Assembly: GCA_964653045.1 (NCBI GenBank)
Contig: CAZZBW010000022.1
Coordinates: forward strand, 1-15,446
Length of the DNA stretch: 15,446 bases
Reading direction: 5' to 3'
Origin: DAOOPX01 sp964653045
GTDB taxonomy: Bacteria > Patescibacteriota > Microgenomatia > UBA1400 > PJMF01
Below the pieces are notes generated by a model that worked only from the letters and a program-made list of their open reading frames with translations, made no database searches and was not told the DNA's origin. Each line of letters opens with the position of its first letter. The stretch's first letter is position 1. Below are positions 5,760 to 11,948 of this stretch, piece after piece. Made by a program: the position numbers and the translations under genes.

Positions 5760-6496
5760 TAGTTGACCCTCCCTTCAATCTTTTCCCGTTCTTCTTCTAA
5801 AATCAAATCATTGATCAGTGTAGTCACTCTTGAAGGTCGAGGTACACCCAAGAATTCAAACTCACGCTTTTCAGCGGCAGTTTGAATAGTGACATTACCG
5901 TAATCAAACACAGCGGAAAGAAATCCGGCAGTGGCAGCGGTGGTATCTTCAATATTATCAATTTTAGCCGCAGAAATATTACGATAAGTCAAACTATAAA
6001 AATCAATATCGACAATTCTCTCATCTGTGACAATATAAACATTGTAAAACCACTTGAGAAAAGACTCAAAAATAAAGCCCAATAAGCCTAGATACCAGCC
6101 GAAATAAATTCCCATCTGATAGCGCAATGGAAAGTACTCAAAAAAGCTGATACTGTCAAAAAAAAGTGGCGCAAATGCAATCACCACAGCTAGAATTACC
6201 CAACCCAATTGGGTAATTGGATGCTGTCTGAGCATAAGAATAACATGCTCATTAAGCGCTTGAGTACTGAAACCAACACGCAGCGGTTTGGGGAGAAAAG
6301 AAGCGAGAGGGTTGGCGCCAGGCAGCTCCTGGCGCATCACTTCCGAGTAATCATCGATGTGTCGATGATCAAGGTTGCGTTCGCTCAGATTATACTTATG
6401 CCTGATTATTTCTTTAACTTTGGGAACTGGCTCAGTTGCTACTTCTTCTGCAACGTGCTTGCTGGATTGATGAGAAGCACTGAATATCTCTGGCAT
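5759..6496 (-). CDS. Membrane-anchored bacterial PH-domain protein (bPH2/DUF304-like)
   Basis: Read from the ATG at 6496 the protein has 245 residues. The N-terminal ~85 residues are polar and cytoplasmic, containing 'PKVKEIIRHKYNLSERNLDHRHIDDY'-type charged sequence. Two membrane spans follow at about 97-114 (WVILAVVIAFAPLFF) and 127-146 (GIYFGWYLGLLGFIF). Next comes a membrane-flanked PH-like domain (about 149-234) with the characteristic 'NVYIVTDERIVDIDFYSLTYRNI', 'KIDNIEDTTA' and 'DYGNVTIQTAAEKREFEFLGV' segments. The domain's ligand is unknown. The frame is open to a GTG at 6529, but a consensus -10 box (6510-6515) lies between the two starts, which supports 6496. It is coupled to the downstream 84-residue membrane protein. 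Short inverted repeats lie within it at 6194-6218, 6315-6335 and 6350-6369. Confidence 0.85.
   Translation of the reverse strand: MPEIFSASHQSSKHVAEEVATEPVPKVKEIIRHKYNLSERNLDHRHIDDYSEVMRQELPGANPLASFLPKPLRVGFSTQALNEHVILMLRQHPITQLGWVILAVVIAFAPLFFDSISFFEYFPLRYQMGIYFGWYLGLLGFIFESFLKWFYNVYIVTDERIVDIDFYSLTYRNISAAKIDNIEDTTAATAGFLSAVFDYGNVTIQTAAEKREFEFLGVPRPSRVTTLINDLILEEEREKIEGRVN
6194..6218. repeat. Inverted repeat inside the PH-domain gene, 10-bp perfect arms
   Basis: AATTACCCAA (6194-6203) and its exact complement (6209-6218) surround a 5-nt loop, in the codons for the start of the first membrane span. Others follow at 6315-6335 and 6350-6369 (8-bp arms). Confidence 0.75.
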
Positions 6497-6509
6497 AACC
6501 AATAGCTTG

Positions 6510-6515
6510 ATTATA
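6510..6515 (-). promoter_or_regulatory. Consensus -10 box for the PH-domain gene
   Basis: A perfect TATAAT on the minus strand. Standard spacing puts +1 near 6503, only about 7 nt before the ATG at 6496. A weak -35 (GTTAAA at 6533-6538, 17-bp spacer) may be present. It decides in favour of the ATG at 6496 over the GTG at 6529. Confidence 0.5.
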
Positions 6516-6542
6516 ACACCAAACACCACAGCTTTAACTGAT

Positions 6543-8336
6543 TTATTGACGCAAAATTTTTAAAAACAGATCCTGATCAACATTGATCTTGCCAAACTGC
6601 TTCATCCTTTTTTTACCTTTGGCCTGTTTGGCTAAAAGTTTTTTTCTTCTGGTGACGTCACCGCCATAGAGTTTGGCGGTGACGTCTTTGCGGTAAGCTT
6701 GGAGATCTTCTCTGGCAATGACTTTCCCACCCACACAAGCCTGAATGGCGATGGCGAACATCTGTCGCGGCAGATGTTCTTTAAGTTTCTCGGTCAAGAT
6801 TCGCCCCTTTGACTCTGCCTCATCAGCCAAACACATAAAACTAAAAGCTTCGATTGGTTCTTTATTGATTAAAATATCGACTCTGACAATTTCTGCCCGC
6901 TGGTAACTGTTGATCTGATACTCAAATGAGGCAAACCCAGAAGTAGCAGATTTTAGCTGATCGTGAAACTGCACGATCAGCTCAGCGAGAGGTAAAGTAC
7001 AAATCATCTTGGTTTGCTCCGCCACATTTTGACTCATCTTGTACTGACCGCGGTGTTTTTGCACCAGCGTTACGCAGTCGTGGAAAAATCGAGGCGGAGT
7101 ATAAATACTAATCTCTACCCATGGCTCTTCAATATAATCAATCAGACTTGGGTCAGGCAACTTCACTGGACTGCTAATGATTTCAGTTTGACCATTTTTC
7201 AGAAAAACCCGGTACTCAACAGTAGGCGTGGTAGCAATGATACTTAAGTTAAACTCGCGGTCTAGTCTTTCCAGCACTACCTCAGCGTGAAGTAAACCCA
7301 AAAAACCCATCTGAAAACCACTACCTAACGCTTGAGATTGAGTGGGCACGTAAGTTAATGCTGCATCACGCAGGACTAATTTGTAGATAGCTTCCTTCAA
7401 ATTGGGAAAATCAGCCGAGTCAACTGGATAAATCTCTAAAAAGACGAATGGCTTGGGTGGTTGGTATCCAGATAAAGGCTGAACGTCTATACCCACTCGC
7501 GCGGTAGTTAGGGTATCTCCCACTGTCAACTTACGCACATCTTTGAGGCCGGTGGCGATATAACCAACTTCCCCTGTCTTGAGCACTTCTGTTGGCACCA
7601 TGTCGGGAGAAAAGTAGCCTACTTCTGGAGCAACGAACTCAGATTTCGCGCCAAGCAGACGGACGGTCTGCCTGGCGCGAAACTCGCCATCTACCACTCG
7701 CACTAGGGCAATCGCACCCTGGTGCGAGTGGTAATAAGAAGTAATCATCAATCCCCGGGGCGCACCTCCTACATCACCACTAGGAGGAGGAATCTTATGG
7801 ACAATCTCTTCAAGTAATCTTGGGACGTTTTCTCCAGTTTTGGCAGATACCGCAATTATTTGGTCTTCGGTCACACGACAGAGCTCCATCAACTCCAAGC
7901 TGGTTTTTTCAATATCTGCCGTAGGATAATCAATTTTATTTACAACCGGGATAACAGCTAGATTCAGTTTCTGCGCCTGGTAATAATGAGATAAGGTTTG
8001 GGCCTGCACTCCCTGAGTGGCGTCGACAACCAATACTACTCCCTCACAAGCCGTTAGGGCTCGACTCACTTCATAACTAAAATCGACATGTCCAGGGGTG
8101 TCAATTAAGTGCAGTAAGTACTCTTGGCCATCACTGGTCGAGATATACCTCATTCTCACCGGCGCCAACTTGATAGTGATACCCCGTTCTTGTTCGATGG
8201 GGTTACTGTCCATGACCCGCTCTTGCTTAGCCATGGCTGGAGTCAATGTTTTCGTCAACTGTAACAACCGATCGGTCAAAGTTGTCTTACCGTGATCAAT
8301 GTGAGCAATGATGGAGAAGTTGCGAACTTTGTTCAC
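6543..8336 (-). CDS. lepA: Elongation factor 4 (EF4), ribosome-associated GTPase
   Basis: EF4 is a translational GTPase that acts on the ribosome and helps correct or restart elongation, and assists initiation and assembly. At 597 residues it has the normal length. GTPase motifs in order: AHIDHGKTTL (11-20, P-loop), RGITIK (51-56, switch I), DTPGHVDF (79-86), NKID (133-136) and SAKTG (164-168). The EF4-specific C-terminal domain is present, with 'LYGGDVTRRKKLLAKQAKGK' and 'KRMKQFGKINVDQDLFLKIL'. The start is a GTG at 8336, 2 bp after the rpsT stop, giving 'MNKVRNFSIIAHIDHGK' in line with the family, so rpsT and lepA form an operon with coupled translation. This gene carries the greatest density of long inverted repeats in the window (6654-6686, 6955-6982, 7644-7682, 7692-7733 and shorter ones). 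Confidence 0.98.
   Translation of the reverse strand: MNKVRNFSIIAHIDHGKTTLTDRLLQLTKTLTPAMAKQERVMDSNPIEQERGITIKLAPVRMRYISTSDGQEYLLHLIDTPGHVDFSYEVSRALTACEGVVLVVDATQGVQAQTLSHYYQAQKLNLAVIPVVNKIDYPTADIEKTSLELMELCRVTEDQIIAVSAKTGENVPRLLEEIVHKIPPPSGDVGGAPRGLMITSYYHSHQGAIALVRVVDGEFRARQTVRLLGAKSEFVAPEVGYFSPDMVPTEVLKTGEVGYIATGLKDVRKLTVGDTLTTARVGIDVQPLSGYQPPKPFVFLEIYPVDSADFPNLKEAIYKLVLRDAALTYVPTQSQALGSGFQMGFLGLLHAEVVLERLDREFNLSIIATTPTVEYRVFLKNGQTEIISSPVKLPDPSLIDYIEEPWVEISIYTPPRFFHDCVTLVQKHRGQYKMSQNVAEQTKMICTLPLAELIVQFHDQLKSATSGFASFEYQINSYQRAEIVRVDILINKEPIEAFSFMCLADEAESKGRILTEKLKEHLPRQMFAIAIQACVGGKVIAREDLQAYRKDVTAKLYGGDVTRRKKLLAKQAKGKKRMKQFGKINVDQDLFLKILRQ
6654..6686. repeat. Inverted repeat inside lepA, 13-bp perfect arms
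   Basis: The arms are GACGTCACCGCCA (6654-6666) and its exact complement (6674-6686), with a 7-nt loop. The codons specify DVTAKLYGGDV, a conserved EF4 segment, so the pairing must come from synonymous codon choice around a fixed protein sequence. Confidence 0.85.
6955..6982. repeat. Inverted repeat inside lepA, 11-bp perfect arms
   Basis: The arms are AGCTGATCGTG (6955-6965) and its exact complement (6972-6982), with a 6-nt loop, in the codons for ELIVQFHDQLK. Confidence 0.85.
7644..7682. repeat. Inverted repeat inside lepA, 17-bp arms
   Basis: The arms at 7644-7660 and 7666-7682 begin TTTCGCGCCA and end TGGCGCGAAA. They match at 16 of 17 positions with a 5-nt loop. The protein segment is FRARQTVRLLGAKSE. 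Confidence 0.85.
7692..7733. repeat. Inverted repeat inside lepA, 17-bp arms
   Basis: The arms at 7692-7708 (starting TACCACTCGCAC) and 7717-7733 match at 16 of 17 positions with an 8-nt loop. It lies only 9 bp from the previous repeat, making a double hairpin. Confidence 0.85.
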
Positions 8337-8338
8337 AC

Positions 8339-8581
8339 TTATTTGGCGAGATGCAGAAGCTTGCTCGCCCGAGCTTTAATTCTGGCAGCTTTATTGCGAT
8401 GAATCAGCTTACGTTTGAGCGCTTTATCAACATCAGAAAAAACTTCGCTCAAGTTATCAGCATTGGGCTCAACCACAATTTTTTTCAGACTACCACGCAT
8501 TTGGGCTGAAACCAAATTATTGTACTTGGTTTTACGCTGAGTAGATCTTAAAGCTTTTTTGGCGTTAGCAAGAATTGGCAT
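8339..8581 (-). CDS. rpsT: Small ribosomal subunit protein bS20
   Basis: bS20 binds the 5' domain of 16S rRNA in the small subunit. The 80-residue protein from the ATG at 8581 begins 'MPILANAKKALRSTQRKTKYN', matching the S20 opening (MPNIKSAKKR...). It is basic throughout and ends with 'KRKLIHRNKAARIKARASKLLHL', the usual 'IHKNKAARKKSRLAKK' region. The frame extends to a TTG at 8608, but the family's start and the Shine-Dalgarno-like AAAGGAA (8591-8597), about 9 nt upstream, fix 8581. It leads the rpsT-lepA operon and is divergent from murJ. Confidence 0.95.
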   Translation of the reverse strand: MPILANAKKALRSTQRKTKYNNLVSAQMRGSLKKIVVEPNADNLSEVFSDVDKALKRKLIHRNKAARIKARASKLLHLAK

Positions 8582-8590
8582 AACAATTTT

Positions 8591-8605
8591 TTCCTTTGTA
8601 GAATA
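8591..8605 (-). promoter_or_regulatory. rpsT -10 box and ribosome binding site
   Basis: On the minus strand TATTCT (8600-8605) is a plausible -10, followed by AAAGGAA (8591-8597), a Shine-Dalgarno sequence about 9 nt from the ATG. The -35 is poor. Unlike several other promoters here, this one can carry a Shine-Dalgarno leader, as expected for a strongly expressed ribosomal gene. Confidence 0.4.
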
Positions 8606-8631
8606 CAATATCCTTACTTTTTAAAGATTAA

Positions 8632-8660
8632 TTGACTGCTCTAAAGAAGATGGATTATAC
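8632..8660 (+). promoter_or_regulatory. Putative murJ promoter
   Basis: TTGACT (8632-8637) and TTATAC (8655-8660) are separated by 17 bp. Predicted +1 is near 8667, which would be after the ATG at 8650 or 8662. Either the box is a chance match or translation starts further in, for example at the in-frame TTG at 8692. Confidence 0.35.
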
Positions 8661-10353
8661 CATGCTACCTCATTTTACTCTACCCAAAATTTTGATTAAT
8701 AACTCTTGGTTGGAAAAACAACAAACTAGTATTCTGTCGGCTGCGTTTGTCATTACCGCAGCTAATGTGCTTTCTTCTCTGATTGGACTGATTAGAGAAA
8801 GATTGCTAATTACCTATTTCTTCGACGAAATTGCATCTCAACAAGCATTAGAAGCCTTTCAAATTGCTTTCCAAATTCCAGACGCACTGTTTCAACTCTT
8901 AGTTTTGGGTGCGCTCTCAGCAGCCTTCATTCCCATCTTTACTGAAGAAAAAACTAAAGATGAACGATCTGCCTTCAACATGACCTCAAACGTCATGAAC
9001 TTGATTCTGCTTGCCTTTATCTTGATTAGTGGCATCACTTACTGGTTTGCCCACCCAATTACTCTTTGGCGGACTGGGGACGCCATCACTCCTGAGCAAA
9101 TCACGATCATCGTCAACTTGACTCGAATAATGCTTGTTGCCCAACTGTTTTTCGCTATCTCCAACTTTTTCTCCGGAATGCTTCAGTCCTATCAAAGATT
9201 TGTCCTGCCAGCAGTTGCCCCAATTCTCTACAACCTGGGGATCATGCTGGGAGTTGTCTTACTCTATGAGAGACTAGGGATATATTCCGCTGGAATAGGT
9301 GTGGTGCTGGGATCAATTATCCATATGGGGGTGCAACTGCCGGCCATCAAAAACATTGGTTATCGCCACCGTTTCATTTTAAGTTTTAAAATCCCGGGTG
9401 TCAAAAAACTACTGGCAATGATGCCTCCCCGAGTTGCAACTTTTGCAGTCAGCGAAATCCAAAACCTATCCTTGGGATTTTTTGCCACCTCACTGGGTAA
9501 TCTCAGTTTCTTTATCATTCGTTTGGCCATGAGACTGATGACCATTCCGATTAGGCTATTCGGCGTCCCTATCGGTCAAGCATCATTGGCGTTTTTATCG
9601 GAAAAAACGCTTGAAAAAGATTTAGTAAAATTCACATCTTTACTGACTACCTCGCTTCACCAGATTGCATTCTTTGCTTTTCCTGCCTCAGTCCTACTAC
9701 TGATCCTGCGTATTCCAGTTGTTAGACTGGTTTTCGGTGCCCATAACCTGCCGTGGGAGACAACAGTGGCGACTGGCAAAGCAGTCGCCATCGTGGCAGT
9801 CTCAATCGTCGCCCAATGTCTAGTTCAGTTGATGATTAGAGCATTTCATGCGCTTAAAGATACAAAAACTCCGTTTCTCATCGCCTTAATCACTACAGTT
9901 TTTTATTTGGTTGGAAGTTTTTGTATTATCCGCTTTTCTTCTCTGGGGATAAATGGCATTGCCACAATAATTTCTCTGACAGCTCTCCTCGAACTAGGTC
10001 TTTTCGTGATTTTTCTTGAGAGAAAAATCGGCAACTTTACTACTAAAAATTTATTTGTGCCACAAGCCAAGATGCTTGTGGCTGCATTTTTGATGTCAGT
10101 ATTTCTTTATCTGCCATTCAAAGTCCTTGACGAGCTTGTGTTTGAAACTTCTCGCACAATTGAACTAATTGGTCTGACAATAGTTACCAGCACCATTGGC
10201 TTATTGGTTTATCTATATCTGGCTTATTTACTCAATATTCATGAATTACAGATAGTGCGGAAAGTGCTTCAATCTATCGGCTCTTGGCGCAAATCGCTCA
10301 CAAGGACTCCAGAAGTGATGATTGAAACCACTCAGGACGACGGCATAGTTTAA
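8650..10353 (+). CDS. murJ: Lipid II flippase MurJ (MviN family)
   Basis: MurJ moves lipid II across the cytoplasmic membrane for peptidoglycan synthesis. The protein (567 residues from ATG 8650) is almost wholly hydrophobic with about 14 spans. It opens with the MviN signature 'ILSAAFVITAANVLSSLIGLIRERLLITYFF', given here as two blocks (ILSAAFVITAANVLSSLIGL and IRERLLITYFF). Further signature parts are 'EAFQIAFQIPDALFQLLVLGALSAAFIP' (in the family, the FxVAFxIPNLL...AFVP region), 'SYQRFVLPAVAPILYNLGI' and 'RAFHALKDTKTPF'. The C-terminal 30 residues are polar. The start is uncertain: TTG 8632, ATG 8650, ATG 8662 and TTG 8692 are in frame, and none has a good Shine-Dalgarno sequence. The gene belongs with the PBP at the left end in wall synthesis. 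Hairpins lie at 9767-9790, 10008-10029 and 10059-10082. Confidence 0.95.
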   Translation: MDYTMLPHFTLPKILINNSWLEKQQTSILSAAFVITAANVLSSLIGLIRERLLITYFFDEIASQQALEAFQIAFQIPDALFQLLVLGALSAAFIPIFTEEKTKDERSAFNMTSNVMNLILLAFILISGITYWFAHPITLWRTGDAITPEQITIIVNLTRIMLVAQLFFAISNFFSGMLQSYQRFVLPAVAPILYNLGIMLGVVLLYERLGIYSAGIGVVLGSIIHMGVQLPAIKNIGYRHRFILSFKIPGVKKLLAMMPPRVATFAVSEIQNLSLGFFATSLGNLSFFIIRLAMRLMTIPIRLFGVPIGQASLAFLSEKTLEKDLVKFTSLLTTSLHQIAFFAFPASVLLLILRIPVVRLVFGAHNLPWETTVATGKAVAIVAVSIVAQCLVQLMIRAFHALKDTKTPFLIALITTVFYLVGSFCIIRFSSLGINGIATIISLTALLELGLFVIFLERKIGNFTTKNLFVPQAKMLVAAFLMSVFLYLPFKVLDELVFETSRTIELIGLTIVTSTIGLLVYLYLAYLLNIHELQIVRKVLQSIGSWRKSLTRTPEVMIETTQDDGIV

Positions 10354-10360
10354 CTAGGTA

Positions 10361-10390
10361 TTGAGTTCTAGCTGCGATTTGAGCTACAAT
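10361..10390 (+). promoter_or_regulatory. Promoter of the pilN-like operon
   Basis: TTGAGT (10361-10366), an 18-bp spacer and TACAAT (10385-10390) form a good sigma-70-type promoter in the 50-bp gap after murJ. Predicted +1 is near 10397, giving a leader of about 7 nt before the ATG at 10404 and no Shine-Dalgarno sequence. Confidence 0.55.
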
Positions 10391-10403
10391 CGTATTCAAT
10401 CGC

Positions 10404-10952
10404 ATGCCTGCCAAAACCAAAGATATCAATATTAATTTGTTGCCTGAGGATCCGTTTTTCCAAACGATTAATGGACGAGCACTGAGGTGGATTCTGTCCG
10501 TAGGGCGTTACTTAGTAATTTTTACCGAACTGGTGGTAATCGTCAGTTTTGCTTCCCGCTTCACCCTGGATAGACGAATTACCGACTTGAACCGCAATAT
10601 ATTCCAAAAAATGGGAGTGATCGATTCTTACGGAGACTTTGAACAAAGATTCGTCTTGATTCAAAACAAATTAGATCAATATGAAGAGTTGACCAAACAA
10701 CAAAACTTGACAGAAATTTTTGCTTTGCTGTCTTCGATCACTCCCGCAGACGTTTCTGTCGAAAAACTTTCGATCACTAAAGACCGTGTGGTCGTTTCAG
10801 GTCAGTCACTGACTCAAGCAGCTTTCAATAATTTAATTAATAATCTGCAACTTTCACCCGATTTTGCTAACGTGTCTGTAGGGAAAATCACCACCAATCC
10901 AGAGGGAACTGGTTACGTTTTTCAGTTCCAAGCGTCAACAACTAAAAAATAA
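10404..10952 (+). CDS. pilN: PilN-like type IV pilus assembly inner-membrane protein
   Basis: PilN proteins span the inner membrane once and join cytoplasmic PilM to periplasmic PilO in the type IV pilus alignment complex. The 182-residue protein has the N-terminal motif 'ININLLPEDPF' (residues ~8-18), the conserved INLLP segment by which PilN docks in PilM. One membrane span follows at about 34-52 (YLVIFTELVVIVSFAS). After it come a coiled coil (~58-100) and a small alpha/beta domain ending 'VVVSGQSLTQAAFNNLINNL...', the ferredoxin-like fold typical of PilN. Length and layout fit. The next gene 4 bp downstream is PilO-like, which supports the call. No pilM is seen in the window. Confidence 0.82.
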   Translation: MPAKTKDININLLPEDPFFQTINGRALRWILSVGRYLVIFTELVVIVSFASRFTLDRRITDLNRNIFQKMGVIDSYGDFEQRFVLIQNKLDQYEELTKQQNLTEIFALLSSITPADVSVEKLSITKDRVVVSGQSLTQAAFNNLINNLQLSPDFANVSVGKITTNPEGTGYVFQFQASTTKK

Positions 10953-10956
10953 ATTT

Positions 10957-11547
10957 ATGAACGATAAAAAATTTACTAACCTTCTATCTGAGTACTACCG
11001 CAACCCAGTGGCTAGTGTCTCTCTTGAGTTAATTCTTACAATTGTGCTGGTTTTATCCCTGACTTTTTTCGCAATTAAACCCACACTCACTACCATGGGT
11101 AAATTATCTAAAGAAATAACCGAAAAAGAAGAGGTAGTCGAAAAACTAGACAAAAAAATCATTGCCCTAAATACCGCGCAAAATGAGTACTACGCCTGGG
11201 AAGATAAACTCGCATTGCTTGATTCGGCTTTCCCTTCAACAGACAATTCTTTGACTGACATTAAAACAATTGAACGCTTGGCTTACGAAAATGACGTCGT
11301 ATTATCCAATCTTTCTTTGCCCTCTTTTCCCGAATTTAAAGAAAAATCAAAAATTGAGGTATATAACCAACCACTCAACTTGACCATCGAAGGAGACTAC
11401 ATTGCAATCAAAAAATTTGTAAGTAGTGTGATTGACAATCGCAGAGTTTTTGTGGTTAACTCCATTACCTTCTCAGTCAAAAAACAAAAAAATATTTCGG
11501 AGAGTCTTTCCGCCACAATGTCCATTAACTCACCATATTATTTTTGA
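10957..11547 (+). CDS. pilO: PilO-like type IV pilus assembly protein
   Basis: The 196-residue protein has one membrane span (~22-42, LELILTIVLVLSLTFFAI), then a coiled coil (~50-85, 'KLSKEITEKEEVVEKLDKKI'), then an alpha/beta domain. That domain contains 'TIERLAYENDVVLSNLSLP', 'YNQPLNLTIEGDYIAIKKFVSSV' and 'RVFVVNSITF'. This order is characteristic of PilO and of GspM-like relatives. PilO forms heterodimers with PilN outside the membrane. The gene starts 4 bp after pilN and ends in a TGATG junction with the next gene, so the three are co-translated. The sequence match to PilO is weak in any one motif; the call relies on layout and neighbours. Confidence 0.78.
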   Translation: MNDKKFTNLLSEYYRNPVASVSLELILTIVLVLSLTFFAIKPTLTTMGKLSKEITEKEEVVEKLDKKIIALNTAQNEYYAWEDKLALLDSAFPSTDNSLTDIKTIERLAYENDVVLSNLSLPSFPEFKEKSKIEVYNQPLNLTIEGDYIAIKKFVSSVIDNRRVFVVNSITFSVKKQKNISESLSATMSINSPYYF

Positions 11548-11858
11548 TGCAAAATTATACTAAAACACTGCTGGCGCTCCGAGGTAAAAAATACGCCCTA
11601 ATTGTACTGAGCTTACTTTCGTTAAGTATTTTCATCTGGACAATGATCGTCATTTTTGCCACTCAACTCGAATCGAGTGTAGAAAAAAGAGTTCAAGCAG
11701 CAACCAAACCCTTAAAACCCTACTTCAATACGGAAATACTCGCCAAAATGTCAGAGAAAAAACATTTTACAGTTGAAGAGCTAACTAACTTCAAAGTACG
11801 CGTTTTTGAGTACGATTCAGATTCTCGAGAGAAAAGATTGAAGATAATTGAAAAATAA
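11547..11858 (+). CDS. Small bitopic membrane protein after pilO (103 aa), unknown function
   Basis: The frame opens at a TTG (11544), but the ATG at 11547 overlaps the pilO stop (TGATG) and is the likely start. There is one membrane span (~17-38, YALIVLSLLSLSIFIWTMIVIFA). It is followed by a ~65-residue outside part with 'LESSVEKRVQAATKPLKPYF', 'EKKHFTVEELTNFKVRVFEYD' and a charged end (SREKRLKIIEK). Position after pilN-pilO is where PilP is found in other bacteria, but the protein lacks a lipoprotein signal and is too short to name as PilP. It is most likely a third partner of the PilN/PilO complex. Confidence 0.7.
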   Translation: MQNYTKTLLALRGKKYALIVLSLLSLSIFIWTMIVIFATQLESSVEKRVQAATKPLKPYFNTEILAKMSEKKHFTVEELTNFKVRVFEYDSDSREKRLKIIEK

Positions 11859-11948
11859 TTACTTTCGGTATTTGTTCGCATTGCGATTTATGATTTTTTT
11901 CTCTAAAGTAGTAGCTGTGCTGTTTTTGTGGTGCTCTGTGTTGTCGTT

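Noticed and set aside
633..11547. TGA read as glycine (Gracilibacteria-type code)
   Set aside because: TGA ends cmk, hepT and the pilO-like gene at lengths normal for their families, and no conserved gene here has an internal TGA.
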